Below are positions 25,685 through 34,961 of a DNA stretch of 64,000 bases, in pieces. The stretch's first letter is position 1; the number at the start of each line of letters is the position of its first letter. Below the pieces are notes generated by a model. That model made no database searches and had not been told where the DNA came from. It saw only the letters and a program-made list of their open reading frames with translations. Position numbers and translations under genes: made by a program. Source of the stretch: Pseudoalteromonas carrageenovora IAM 12662 (GTDB lineage Bacteria; Pseudomonadota; Gammaproteobacteria; Enterobacterales; Alteromonadaceae); assembly GCF_900239935.1 (NCBI RefSeq), contig NZ_LT965928.1:3243520-3307519 (forward strand), in the 5' to 3' direction.

Positions 25685-26869
25685 TTGGTTAACTTATCTC
25701 CCCATATTCTAAGTTTCACAATGCGTCTATTTCATTTACTAGCATGCTCTGTGTTTATATTTTTTGTACTTTACGCTCCACAACCCCTACTTAGCTTGTT
25801 TGCTAATGAATTTAATGTTTTGCCTGCAATTGCTGGCAGTTTAATGACCGTAACCATGCTGCCTTTAGCTGTGGCACCACTCGTGTATGGATTAGTTTTA
25901 GCTAAGCGTAACCCGCTTTTAATTCTTCGCGTTGCCATGGTTGTTTTAGGCTTTAGCTGCATACTCTTTATTTACGCGCCAAGCTTTGAGCTACTGTTAC
26001 TTGTTCGATTTTTGCAAGGCTTAACACTTCCTGCAGCACTAACCGCGATGACCAGCTATATAGGAATGAGCTATACCGCTGATAGTTTGCAAAAAAATAT
26101 GACGCTATACATTGGCAGTAGCATAATAGGTGGTTATTTTGGTCGCGTATTAGCAGCTTTATTTAGTGACCTGTGGCATTGGCAAAGTTTTTACTATGTA
26201 ATTGCCTTTGCATTAATTTCTTTGGCTTTGAGCATTAACCACTTACGCTTTATTAAGCCGCCTATCAGCGAGACGCTCTCACCTTTTGATTACATTAAAC
26301 AACTTAAAGAAGGAGCGGTATTAAAAGTATATGGCGCAGTATTTTGCATGTTTTTTTGTTTTGCAGCGCTTTTAAACTATTTACCTTTTATTTTGCAGCA
26401 TACCTTTAAAATAACAAACACGCGGGATATTGGCTTAGTGTACAGTGGCTACTTAATTGGCGCACTGGCATCTATAGCAGCCCCTTGGCTACTTAAAAAA
26501 GCCCCTACGCCTTGGCATTTACTGACGGCAATTTTCATTTTTTATAACATTAGTATTTTATTATTAATGAGCCACCAGCTAATTGTTTTTTTAATTGCGT
26601 TTACCTTATTTTGTGGCGCTATGTTTGTTATTCACTCTACGGCGGCCCCACTAGTTAATAAAATAAGCAAAGCACCGCCAAGTGTAACAAATGGTGGTTA
26701 TGTATCGTTCTACTACAGTGGAGGTGCGCTTGGGTCGTTATTACCAGGAGTGGTGTATCAGCATCATGGGCAAACAGCGTTTATGTTTACTTTACTATGT
26801 GTTTGTCTATGTGGATTTATGCTCATTATATGGGCCTACCTAGATGGTAAAAATACCACCCGTGGCTGA
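25685..26869 (+). CDS. MFS transporter
   Basis: Inner-membrane major facilitator of about 12 helices, 394 residues from TTG 25685 or 382 from ATG 25721 (MRLFHLLACS). Neither has a good Shine-Dalgarno sequence, and the ATG start gives a cleaner first helix. Blocks resemble the YnfM/arabinose-efflux group: APQPLLSLFANEFNV after helix 1, RFLQGLTLPAALTAM (helix 4) and the repeated-half pattern SGGALGSLLPGVVY near helix 11. Substrate unknown; efflux is likely by family. Its 3' end overlaps the convergent deacylase gene by 34 bp. Confidence 0.82.
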   Translation: MVNLSPHILSFTMRLFHLLACSVFIFFVLYAPQPLLSLFANEFNVLPAIAGSLMTVTMLPLAVAPLVYGLVLAKRNPLLILRVAMVVLGFSCILFIYAPSFELLLLVRFLQGLTLPAALTAMTSYIGMSYTADSLQKNMTLYIGSSIIGGYFGRVLAALFSDLWHWQSFYYVIAFALISLALSINHLRFIKPPISETLSPFDYIKQLKEGAVLKVYGAVFCMFFCFAALLNYLPFILQHTFKITNTRDIGLVYSGYLIGALASIAAPWLLKKAPTPWHLLTAIFIFYNISILLLMSHQLIVFLIAFTLFCGAMFVIHSTAAPLVNKISKAPPSVTNGGYVSFYYSGGALGSLLPGVVYQHHGQTAFMFTLLCVCLCGFMLIIWAYLDGKNTTRG

Positions 26870-27336
26870 TGCTGGGTATAATTAAAAAAGCTTTCTAAGT
26901 CAGTTTTTTTTAATAACCATGTTTGTGTGTTTTCAAACGGGTGGCAATGAAATAAATCACCAAACCAAATATCTTGATCTATCCACAAGTTAACATTGTT
27001 TTGTTTATCATTAAAAAGAGCCAGCATAGAAACACAACCAGGCTCAACCTTTAAGTAACGAGCTAAGCGCTCATTTGATGCAAACCCTAATCGTGATAAA
27101 CCTTGCTGTTTAGCTAACGTTTTTAAATCAAGTTGCTTATCGTGCGCTGTAATAACTAAAAAATGACGCTTCCCTTCGTTGTCGCGTAAAAATAGATTTT
27201 TTAGCCGAGTACCGGGGCGCTCTACCATAAAGGTATCTGCATCAAGACTTGTATGCAGTGGTGGATGTTCTATTACATCGTAATTTATAGTCAGCTGGGT
27301 AAGTGCCTCAGCTAACTTTGCTTTATCAGCTAACAT
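26836..27336 (-). CDS. ProXp-ala/PrdX-type aminoacyl-tRNA deacylase
   Basis: YbaK/INS-superfamily editing protein, predicted to hydrolyse Ala mischarged on tRNA(Pro). Diagnostic features: the substrate-binding Lys in RLKNLFLRD, the GCVSMLALFND block and the C-terminal HPFENTQT, equivalent to the family's HPxxNxxT. I use ATG 27336 (MLADKAKLAEAL) rather than GTG 27366, because it sits one base after the upstream stop codon and matches the usual start of the domain. It overlaps the convergent MFS gene by 34 bp at the 3' end. Confidence 0.88.
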   Translation of the reverse strand: MLADKAKLAEALTQLTINYDVIEHPPLHTSLDADTFMVERPGTRLKNLFLRDNEGKRHFLVITAHDKQLDLKTLAKQQGLSRLGFASNERLARYLKVEPGCVSMLALFNDKQNNVNLWIDQDIWFGDLFHCHPFENTQTWLLKKTDLESFFNYTQHQPRVVFLPSR

Positions 27337-27337
27337 T

Positions 27338-27745
27338 TTACAAACAACGCCCTCTAAGCTGTACACTTAAATCGCGCCAAAGCACTTCATTTACTTCGTG
27401 CTTGTTTGGGCAGTAATTACGCGACTTTAGCTCTTCATTTAATAGCTCAACAGCTTGATCTTCTAACTGTAACTTTAAAACACTCGACTCTTCAAAATGC
27501 TCTTGCTCAATATAACGCTTTACATCCGAGCGACTTGGCCTGTTTTTACCGCCACGCCCGCCACCATCATCTAAATTAATATTACTACGATGCTTTGCTT
27601 TAACCGACACAACATATGCAAACAACTTATTGCCTTGCTCATCTTGCTTTTCGTGAAACTGTTTATTATTTATTTCAAAAGGCGGCTCGTCATTTGTGGC
27701 ACAACCAGCGAGTAAAACCATAAGCGCTAGAACAGATTTTTTCAT
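27338..27745 (-). CDS. Hypothetical lipoprotein
   Basis: A 135-residue predicted lipoprotein; lipobox LAGC (Cys 15) after a short signal. The mature part is hydrophilic with a Gly/Arg-rich patch (DDGGGRGGKNRPSR, about 59-72) and two late Cys residues (NYCPN and the penultimate residue). No family recognised. It ends one base before the ATG of the deacylase gene, so the two are co-translated, but a functional link is not obvious. Confidence 0.7.
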   Translation of the reverse strand: MKKSVLALMVLLAGCATNDEPPFEINNKQFHEKQDEQGNKLFAYVVSVKAKHRSNINLDDGGGRGGKNRPSRSDVKRYIEQEHFEESSVLKLQLEDQAVELLNEELKSRNYCPNKHEVNEVLWRDLSVQLRGRCL

Positions 27746-27824
27746 TGTTTTTATCGTTTTAGTGTTGAATTAAGCTGAGTCTATCAAAAATTAACGTAAA
27801 CAGTGAAAATTTACGAAAAAATAC

Positions 27825-27853
27825 TTGACCAATTTTATAAAAAAACTTAAAGT
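27825..27853 (+). promoter_or_regulatory. Promoter of tRNA-Ala
   Basis: TTGACC (27825-27830), a 17-bp spacer, then TAAAGT (27848-27853), followed by a GC-rich CGTCCCG discriminator, the type seen at stringently controlled stable-RNA promoters. About 50 nt before the mature tRNA 5' end. Confidence 0.6.
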
Positions 27854-27910
27854 TCGTCCCGCTTGGAACTCAGCAGCCAAGTAATTACGAAATACGTAAT
27901 TTAGGAATGT

Positions 27911-27986
27911 GGGGCTATAGCTCAGCTGGGAGAGCGCCTGCCTTGCACGCAGGAGGTCAGCAGTTCGATCCTGCTTAGCTCCACCA
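27911..27986 (+). tRNA. tRNA-Ala (anticodon TGC)
   Basis: Full cloverleaf of 76 nt with encoded CCA. The acceptor GGGGCTA pairs with TAGCTCC (one G-T). The anticodon stem CCTGC/GCAGG closes the loop CTTGCAC, with anticodon TGC at 27944-27946. The T arm AGCAG/CTGCT encloses TTCGATC. It stands alone, not in an rRNA operon. No integrase or att-like repeat of its 3' end is visible in the following 3 kb. Confidence 0.97.
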
Positions 27987-28170
27987 CTTTCCTACCCTTT
28001 CTTTTATAATCTTAGTAACTTTCTAAAAATACTCAAATAACATTCTGTTCTATCATTTAATCCTATACTCTTTTTTATTAATTATAATTTTTATATTGTG
28101 CTGTTAACTTGTTTCTTTGCATGTTGTTAGCTATACATAATGTCAAACATATTAATACTTTAGGGTTAAC

Positions 28171-29433
28171 ATGGATCGGCATAAACGCTCCTCTTTAAAA
28201 AAGTTAGCAACCATAGGGTTAACAGCAGGTGCTATTACACATGTGCCTTATGTATTCGCCCGCAAAAAAGTAACTTTAAGAGTGTTGGGTACCCACGTAA
28301 CTCTGCAAGAGGCCATTCGTAAACAAGCCATGAGCGATTTAGGTATTAATATAGAGTTCTCCCCTGCAGGTAGCGCAACGGTGCTACAAAAAGCGTCAAT
28401 GAATCCAGGCTCTTTTGATTTATACGAGCAATGGTCAAACAGTATAAACGTACTTTGGAATGCGGGCTCTATACAGCCAATAGAAAAAAATCGTTTATCT
28501 CACTTTAACGAAATAAATTCTTTAACCAAGACTGGTAAACTCACTGAAAATGCAAATATCGGCGCTGGAGATGCCCCTTATAAATTACTTAACGTTCAAG
28601 ACGATGGTACGCTAAGTGCACAAGAAAGCGATTCCATTAGCTTTTTACCCTATGTACATAATGTTGACTCCTTTGGCTATAACACTGAATTTATAAAGCC
28701 CGGTATTGCTTACGAAACCGAGAGCTGGAGCTGGTTACTAGATGAAGCCAATAGAGGAAAAGTTGCGATAGTAAATGCCCCTACCATAGGTTTATTCGAC
28801 CTTGCTTTAGCAGCACAAAGTAAGGGGTTAATTAAATTTAAAAATATTGGCGCAATGACACGCTCTGAGCTTGACCGGTTATTCAGTATTCTTTTAGATT
28901 ATAAACGCCAAGGTCACTTTAGTGGCTATTGGAACTCAGTACCTGAGTCTGTTGAATTTATGAAAAGTAACCGAGCTCACATAGAAAGCATGTTCTCGCC
29001 TGCTGTTTCTGCTTTAAATAGCCAAAATGTAAATGTACGATTTGCGGCTCCTAAAGAAGGCTATAGAGGTTGGCATGGTGTTATGTGTTTATCGTCACAA
29101 ACACAAGGTAGCGTAAAAGACGCAGCTTACGATTACATGAATTGGTGGCTTTCGGGCTGGCCAGGCGCATTTATTGCTCGACAAGGTTATTATATTAGTA
29201 ACCCTGAGCGTTCTAAGAGCCTTTTATCTCAAGCTGAGTGGGATTTTTGGTATGACGGTAAAAAAACTCCAATTGATCTTTTAAATACCAACGGAGATGT
29301 AGCTATTAAAGCAGGAGAACACAGAAATGGGGGCAGCTACATAAAACGGTTTAGTAATGTTGCAGTATGGAACTCTGTAATGCCTACCTACGACTACAGC
29401 TTGCAAAAATGGTATGAGTTGATTAGCCGGTAA
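28171..29433 (+). CDS. PotD-like periplasmic binding protein, sensor partner
   Basis: A 420-residue extracellular solute-binding protein of the spermidine/putrescine (PotD/SBP_bac_8) type. The N terminus, KRSSLKKLATIGLTAGAI, resembles a Tat signal with KR in place of RR. Typical blocks: VTLRVLGTH opening lobe 1, DLYEQWSN, PYVHNVDSFGYNTE and a C-terminal run rich in aromatic residues. No ABC permease or ATPase is adjacent. Instead its TAA overlaps the ATG of a hybrid histidine kinase by one base (TAATG). This recalls NspS, the PotD-like sensor that partners MbaA in Vibrio cholerae, and suggests ligand sensing rather than uptake. The ligand is unknown. Confidence 0.85.
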   Translation: MDRHKRSSLKKLATIGLTAGAITHVPYVFARKKVTLRVLGTHVTLQEAIRKQAMSDLGINIEFSPAGSATVLQKASMNPGSFDLYEQWSNSINVLWNAGSIQPIEKNRLSHFNEINSLTKTGKLTENANIGAGDAPYKLLNVQDDGTLSAQESDSISFLPYVHNVDSFGYNTEFIKPGIAYETESWSWLLDEANRGKVAIVNAPTIGLFDLALAAQSKGLIKFKNIGAMTRSELDRLFSILLDYKRQGHFSGYWNSVPESVEFMKSNRAHIESMFSPAVSALNSQNVNVRFAAPKEGYRGWHGVMCLSSQTQGSVKDAAYDYMNWWLSGWPGAFIARQGYYISNPERSKSLLSQAEWDFWYDGKKTPIDLLNTNGDVAIKAGEHRNGGSYIKRFSNVAVWNSVMPTYDYSLQKWYELISR

Positions 29434-32400
29434 TGATAACTCGCTCAATAAAATCAAAAATAACATTAGCGCTGTGCGTGTTAATCAGCTTGCTGATTAT
29501 TCAAAGCTACTTATTTAATTATTCGCAAAGTACATTACTTTTTTTACAAAAAGCGCAGCACGATGCGCTTGTTCAAAGTAGTAATGTAACTCAACTTGAA
29601 AACGAGGTAATTTCTCTACAAAGCCAAGCAATTGCTTTTATAGATAAAGCAAATAAAAGCACAATTGAAAAGTTTAACCTGTATTTTGACGACGCTAATA
29701 AAAGCTTAGAAAAACTAAAAAAAAGCACGTCACAACGCTCCCTAGATTATCAAAATATATTAACGCGCCTTGATGAATACTTACATAATTATAAAGAAAC
29801 ATTCAATCAAACCGTACTTAATAGAAACAAAAGAGAACGTCTATATTCTGAGCAATTTCAGCATCCTATAGGGTCATTAATCATTGAGATTGAACGCTTA
29901 CAAATAAATGCGACTGATCAAACTGCCTACACAGATACACTACTCACAGTTAGTAACCTAGAGCACGCGGTAGTGAGCTACTTATACAAGCCTAGCTTTG
30001 ATGAAGCACAAAATGTGAAACAAAACTTAAACCACTTGCAAACTAAGTTGACTAAAATTACCGATGAAAATAACTCATTTTTAATTAAAGCTGCAGATTT
30101 AAAAAAGGCTTACAACCAGCTTGTTTTGCTCACCCGTAGCTATACATTTTCAACCAATGTAGTACTTACCGGTATAGAAAATGAGCTACTTTACTTAACC
30201 ACTCAAGTAAAAAACCTCGAACATGAAGAGCTCTCTGAAACAGAAAAAAAATTAAGCTCACAATTAGAAAGTAATACAGACCAAGCAAACGTATTTGCAG
30301 CATTAATTACTATAATTATTATTATAACTAGCTACTTTATTTTTAATGCCGTTATTAAGCCTATCACTCAGTTAACTACACTATTAAATGATATGAGTAA
30401 CGAAAAACAAATAACCTTTAATAATAGCAACCAAAGTCAAAGCGAAATAGCCTCCGTAATCAAAGCTGCAAACACTCTTTATAAAAAAAATAAGCAAACC
30501 AAAGAGTTACTAATAGAAACCCAAGCACTAAATATACAAATGGAGTCGATGAATAAAGATTTAACCGTTGCCATTTCACAAGCTAAAAGCGCTAATAAAA
30601 TGAAAGGTGATTTTGTAGCAAATATGAGTCATGAGCTACGCACCCCCATGAACGGTATTTTAGGTATGCTGCAACTATTACGAGATAGTGAACTTGCAAC
30701 TAAACAACAGCATTATGCTGACAAAGCCTACTCTAGTGCTCATAACTTACTGCATATATTAAATAATATTTTAGATTTTTCTAAACTTGAGTCTGAAAAA
30801 ATAAAAGTAGAAAAAATACCTTTTACTCTTGATTCAGTTATCAAAAATACGGCAAATCTATTTAAAGACAGTGCAAACCAAAAGGGATTAAATTTAGAAT
30901 TTAACCTACATGCAGATCCTAACCTAGAGCTAATAGGAGACCCATTTCATCTAAACCAAATAATTAATAATTGTATTGGCAATGCAATCAAGTTTACTAA
31001 GTTCGGAAAAATTCAATTAGTTATAGAAACGATTGCACAACGAAAAAACATTATCAATTTACGTTTTTGTATTAAAGATACTGGTATAGGAATGGATGCA
31101 GAGCAACAAAAGCAGATATTTAATTCCTTTTATCAGGGCGATGCTTCCACCACTCGAGAATATGGTGGAACTGGTCTTGGTCTTACAATAAGCCAAGAAT
31201 TTACAAAAATATTAGGCGGTGAAATCCAAACCAGAAGTGAAAAAGGTAAAGGGAGTGAGTTTTATTTTACCTTACCATTTGAAATTGCGGCGCAGCATAA
31301 ATTAAAAAAACGAGCGCTGTTAATCACACAACATAAAGCACAAACGAGCCAGCTAATCTCTTTACTTACGAGTATTGATATAATACCAGAGACAACTCAA
31401 GAACCACTTAGAGCATTAGCTAAAGTATCCCAGCCCAGCTCCCCTTTTGATATCGCGATTTTAACACTTAACGAAGAAGAAGCTAAAAATAGTATTATTT
31501 TACAAAAACTTATTGAAAGTGCTCAAAATGGCGCTCAAAAATTAAAAATAATTGCCATTATCACTGATACGGATACACCTAATTTAAGTAGTATGCCAAA
31601 TGATGTTCATATCATAACTAAAAGCTATAGCCACTCTGAGCTGTTAAAATTGCTTGCTCCGAAAAGCATCCCCACTGAGCAAGCAATTCATGAAAACCTT
31701 ATTCAATTTACAGGTAATAAAGCGCTTATAGTTGATGATAACCCTCTCAATATTGAGGTAACAACTAGAATGTTAGAGAAGTTAGATATAGAAGTGATTA
31801 GTGCACTCAACGGGCAACAAGCAATTGAAGAAGTGGCAAAACACGTCTTTGATATTATTTTTATGGATATACAAATGCCTGTCATGGATGGCATAACAGC
31901 AACACAAATCCTTAGGAAAAATCAGGAGCTGTTTCCTATTGTGGCATTAACAGCTGCAGTACTTCCGGAAGATAAAAAAGCAGCGATAAATGCAGGGATG
32001 AATGATTTTTTAACTAAACCTCTTGTTTTTGATTCGCTATATGAGTGTATAAAAAAGCATTTAACCACCGATAAAAATAGAATGTTATTGAACATCCCCA
32101 TAGCTTTAGACAATCTTGAACAAAATAGACGACTCGTTAATAAGCTCTTAGAGCAATTTTCAATTGATTACGAAAACTTTAGTCTCAAATTCAGAAAGCT
32201 CCTAGATACTAACAGTAGTGCCGAACTTGCTAGAAACACACACGCACTTAAAGGATTAGCAGGCACTTTAGGGCTTGAAAAATTAGAGCTAATTAGTAAA
32301 GAAGTTGAGGCGCAAATAAATAATAAAGAACCAATTTTATTTATACAGTTAAATGAACAACTTACACTTACATTTCGTGCAATTAAACAATATTTACTTA

Positions 32401-32636
32401 CTCAACAGTTTAGCGAAAGTGAGCACGTAACCGATGTGGATAATATTGATGAATCTATAGATACCATTTATGAATTAGCAATAAATGCCAAGCCAATTCC
32501 GAATGATTTACTAAAGAGCTTGAATACTTCAGCTTTTAAAGCACCGCATCCATTATTGCAACTTAAAGCGGCTATAAATCAATTTAACTATCAACTTGTT
32601 ATCGAACTTATAACTCAATACCGTAATGATAATTAA
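29433..32636 (+). CDS. Hybrid sensor histidine kinase (HisKA-HATPase-pseudoREC-REC-Hpt)
   Basis: Inner-membrane phosphorelay kinase, 1067 residues, TorS/ArcB-like in plan. Membrane segment 1 (about 9-27), a roughly 260-residue helical periplasmic sensor, membrane segment 2 (about 287-309), a HAMP-like linker. HisKA has phosphoacceptor H400 (NMSHELRTPMNG); HATPase has NCIGNAIKFT, DTGIGM and GGTGLGLTIS. A degenerate receiver follows (about 625-745) with no phosphoacceptor Asp (reads DIAILTLN), then a true receiver with D812 (FMDIQMPVMDG), then an Hpt domain with H937 (THALKGLAG). Translation is coupled to the binding protein, its likely periplasmic partner. A receiver-bearing c-di-GMP gene follows 56 bp later. 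Confidence 0.9.
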   Translation: MITRSIKSKITLALCVLISLLIIQSYLFNYSQSTLLFLQKAQHDALVQSSNVTQLENEVISLQSQAIAFIDKANKSTIEKFNLYFDDANKSLEKLKKSTSQRSLDYQNILTRLDEYLHNYKETFNQTVLNRNKRERLYSEQFQHPIGSLIIEIERLQINATDQTAYTDTLLTVSNLEHAVVSYLYKPSFDEAQNVKQNLNHLQTKLTKITDENNSFLIKAADLKKAYNQLVLLTRSYTFSTNVVLTGIENELLYLTTQVKNLEHEELSETEKKLSSQLESNTDQANVFAALITIIIIITSYFIFNAVIKPITQLTTLLNDMSNEKQITFNNSNQSQSEIASVIKAANTLYKKNKQTKELLIETQALNIQMESMNKDLTVAISQAKSANKMKGDFVANMSHELRTPMNGILGMLQLLRDSELATKQQHYADKAYSSAHNLLHILNNILDFSKLESEKIKVEKIPFTLDSVIKNTANLFKDSANQKGLNLEFNLHADPNLELIGDPFHLNQIINNCIGNAIKFTKFGKIQLVIETIAQRKNIINLRFCIKDTGIGMDAEQQKQIFNSFYQGDASTTREYGGTGLGLTISQEFTKILGGEIQTRSEKGKGSEFYFTLPFEIAAQHKLKKRALLITQHKAQTSQLISLLTSIDIIPETTQEPLRALAKVSQPSSPFDIAILTLNEEEAKNSIILQKLIESAQNGAQKLKIIAIITDTDTPNLSSMPNDVHIITKSYSHSELLKLLAPKSIPTEQAIHENLIQFTGNKALIVDDNPLNIEVTTRMLEKLDIEVISALNGQQAIEEVAKHVFDIIFMDIQMPVMDGITATQILRKNQELFPIVALTAAVLPEDKKAAINAGMNDFLTKPLVFDSLYECIKKHLTTDKNRMLLNIPIALDNLEQNRRLVNKLLEQFSIDYENFSLKFRKLLDTNSSAELARNTHALKGLAGTLGLEKLELISKEVEAQINNKEPILFIQLNEQLTLTFRAIKQYLLTQQFSESEHVTDVDNIDESIDTIYELAINAKPIPNDLLKSLNTSAFKAPHPLLQLKAAINQFNYQLVIELITQYRNDN

Positions 32637-32698
32637 ATTAGCCAATTTAAAAAAACTAAGCTAAGTTATATTAGTCAATATCACCAAAAGGATTGAAT

Positions 32699-34906
32699 GT
32701 GCATTCGATGTACCCGGCTGAAAAAAATAGCGATTATCTAAATAAAAAACATAAACCATTGGTTTTAATTGTTGATGATGAGCCTAATAATTTGCATGTT
32801 TTAGTTGAAGGATTACTTACCGATTATGATGTAAGGATTTCGACTAGCGGTGAACAAGCCCTCGTATTTATAGAGTCAACAAGACCCGATTTAATACTAC
32901 TAGATATTATGATGCCTGGTATGGACGGTTACGAGGTGTGTAAAACATTAAAGTCACGACAAAATACTAAAGGTATTCCGATTGTTTTTGTTACTGCAAT
33001 GACTAATGAAGACTCAGAGGAGCATGGTTTTACATTAGGGGCTATTGACTACATTCACAAACCTTACAAGCTTGCGCTTGTAAGGGCACGAATCCGCACA
33101 CACATTACCTCCCAAGGTATGCTCGATAGACTAATTGAAAAAAACTTTGACCTGCACGACAAGCTCTTAGAAATAGAAGCACTAGCTCAAGAGCTAAGTG
33201 AAAGAGAAGAAGAGTTAAAACAGCTATCGTCTAAACAAAAGCTCTTTTATCAAGCGCTAACGAGCACAGCAGATGGCGTTGTTATAACAGACTCTAAAGG
33301 TGAAATAATTGCTGTTAACCCATCGTTTTGCCGAATTACAGGATTTAGTGAATCAGAGGCGCTTGGCACTCAACTTCATAAATTAAAGCAAAATAATCAA
33401 CCAGGTATTAGTTTTAATAACGTATGGCAGCATGCAAATAAGGCCGGATATTGGAGTGGAGAGCTTGTTACAAGGCGTAAAAACGGTGAACTATACCCCG
33501 AGCTTTTAACGTTAAGCATGGTCAAAGGCGAACAAGACACTAATATACATTTTATTGGTGTATTTAGTGATATTTCGAGCCTTAAGGTTACCCAAGAAAG
33601 AATTGACTATTTAACATGGCACGATGAACTTACGGCCCTGCCTAACAGAAATGGTTTTTTAAAGCAGCTAGAACAACAGTTACAAAGCTGCTCTCAAGAA
33701 AACAATTACGCCTATATTTTCATTATTGATATTGACAGTTTTCACTCTATAAATGATGGCCTAGGTTTATTAGCCGGAGATAAAGTATTAAAAGAGCTGA
33801 CCAACCGCATCCATGCAAAACTTGATAAGAAAGATGTTATAGCTCGCCTAGGTAGTGATGAATTTGCAGCGTTAAGTAGTGTTGATAAAGGAATAGGAAG
33901 ACTTAGAACACAAGAAATAGCAGAGCGAAAAGCCCAAGAGCTATTAAGGGTTATTAATGCCCCTTTTATAATTGATGGGCAAGAAATTAGCATTACTATT
34001 AGCATAGGAACTTATATATTCCCGCGTGAAGATCAGTGGGAAAATGCAATCGAAACAATAAGAAACTGCGAAGCAGCCTGTTATAAAGCAAAAGAAAAAG
34101 GTGGTAACAGAGTTACTTTTTTTGATAATTCATTTGGAGAACAAGCAAGGCGACGCTTTGAAATAGAGCAGGACTTACGCAAAGCTATTTCTCAAAATGA
34201 GCTAACTCTTTATGTGCAATCTCAGTTTAATAGCAAACAACAAATAAAAGGCGCCGAAATCCTGTTAAGGTGGATACATCCGCAAAAAGGCTTTATTAGC
34301 CCTGCTGAATTTATTCCGATAGCTGAAGAATCTGACATCATTTATGAGCTAGATTGTTGGGTACTCTCTAATGGACTTAAACTTATTGAGAGCTTAGATG
34401 AGCGTCACCGTGACTTAAGCCTTTCTATAAATATAAGTGGCAGACACTTCCACGAGCCACGCTTTTTATCTCAAATAAAAACCGAAATTGAGAAACATAA
34501 TATACAGCCAAATCAGCTAACAATAGAAATTATTGAAGGCACATTACTTAATCATATGGAATCAGCTGTTGAGGCGGTACATTTGCTTAAAAATTTAGGT
34601 GTGCGCGTATCAATTGATGATTTTGGTACTGGGTATTCAAGCTTAACCTACTTAAAGCAGTTACCGATCCAGGAGCTAAAAATTGATCGCTCGTTCGTTT
34701 TTGATGCACCGACAGATAATAACGATAAATTAATAATTGATATGATAGTAAACTTAGGTCGAGTATTTGAGTTAGAAGTGGTGGCTGAGGGGGTAGAAAA
34801 CCAATCTCATTTTGATTTATTAAAAGAGTACCCTGAAGTAATTTTACAAGGCTATTATTTACATAAGCCAGAGCCTGCAAGTGACTGGTTAGAAAAACTA
34901 GAGTAA
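32699..34906 (+). CDS. REC-PAS-GGDEF-EAL response regulator of c-di-GMP
   Basis: Cytosolic protein of about 735 residues: receiver (LIVDDEP, phosphoacceptor in LLDIMMPGMDG), coiled coil, PAS (about 190-310), GGDEF and EAL. The GGDEF core reads RLGSDEF (about 385-389), replacing the second Gly by Ser, so cyclase activity is doubtful. The EAL core reads EIL (E520), but the other PDE elements are intact: NISGRHF, IEIIEGTL, IDDFGTGYSS, LKIDRSF, EGVE. Phosphodiesterase output is the better guess. GTG 32699 is preferred because AAAAGGA lies 6 nt upstream; TTG 32693 is too close and ATG 32708 too far. It is the probable output of the upstream kinase. Confidence 0.85.
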   Translation: MHSMYPAEKNSDYLNKKHKPLVLIVDDEPNNLHVLVEGLLTDYDVRISTSGEQALVFIESTRPDLILLDIMMPGMDGYEVCKTLKSRQNTKGIPIVFVTAMTNEDSEEHGFTLGAIDYIHKPYKLALVRARIRTHITSQGMLDRLIEKNFDLHDKLLEIEALAQELSEREEELKQLSSKQKLFYQALTSTADGVVITDSKGEIIAVNPSFCRITGFSESEALGTQLHKLKQNNQPGISFNNVWQHANKAGYWSGELVTRRKNGELYPELLTLSMVKGEQDTNIHFIGVFSDISSLKVTQERIDYLTWHDELTALPNRNGFLKQLEQQLQSCSQENNYAYIFIIDIDSFHSINDGLGLLAGDKVLKELTNRIHAKLDKKDVIARLGSDEFAALSSVDKGIGRLRTQEIAERKAQELLRVINAPFIIDGQEISITISIGTYIFPREDQWENAIETIRNCEAACYKAKEKGGNRVTFFDNSFGEQARRRFEIEQDLRKAISQNELTLYVQSQFNSKQQIKGAEILLRWIHPQKGFISPAEFIPIAEESDIIYELDCWVLSNGLKLIESLDERHRDLSLSINISGRHFHEPRFLSQIKTEIEKHNIQPNQLTIEIIEGTLLNHMESAVEAVHLLKNLGVRVSIDDFGTGYSSLTYLKQLPIQELKIDRSFVFDAPTDNNDKLIIDMIVNLGRVFELEVVAEGVENQSHFDLLKEYPEVILQGYYLHKPEPASDWLEKLE

Positions 34907-34910
34907 AACT

Positions 34911-34946
34911 AAAAAGCCGAGCAGTTAAACTGCTCGGCTTTTTTTG
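34911..34946. terminator. Bidirectional terminator between the GGDEF-EAL gene and proA
   Basis: Perfect stem AGCCGAGCAG (34915-34924) / CTGCTCGGCT (34930-34939), loop TTAAA, flanked by A and T runs between convergent genes. Confidence 0.93.
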
Positions 34947-34961
34947 ACTAATCCGCAGCTA

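Noticed and set aside
27911..28170. tRNA-Ala as an integration site for a genomic island
   Set aside because: No integrase follows and no copy of the tRNA 3' end is seen downstream; the next genes look native in composition.
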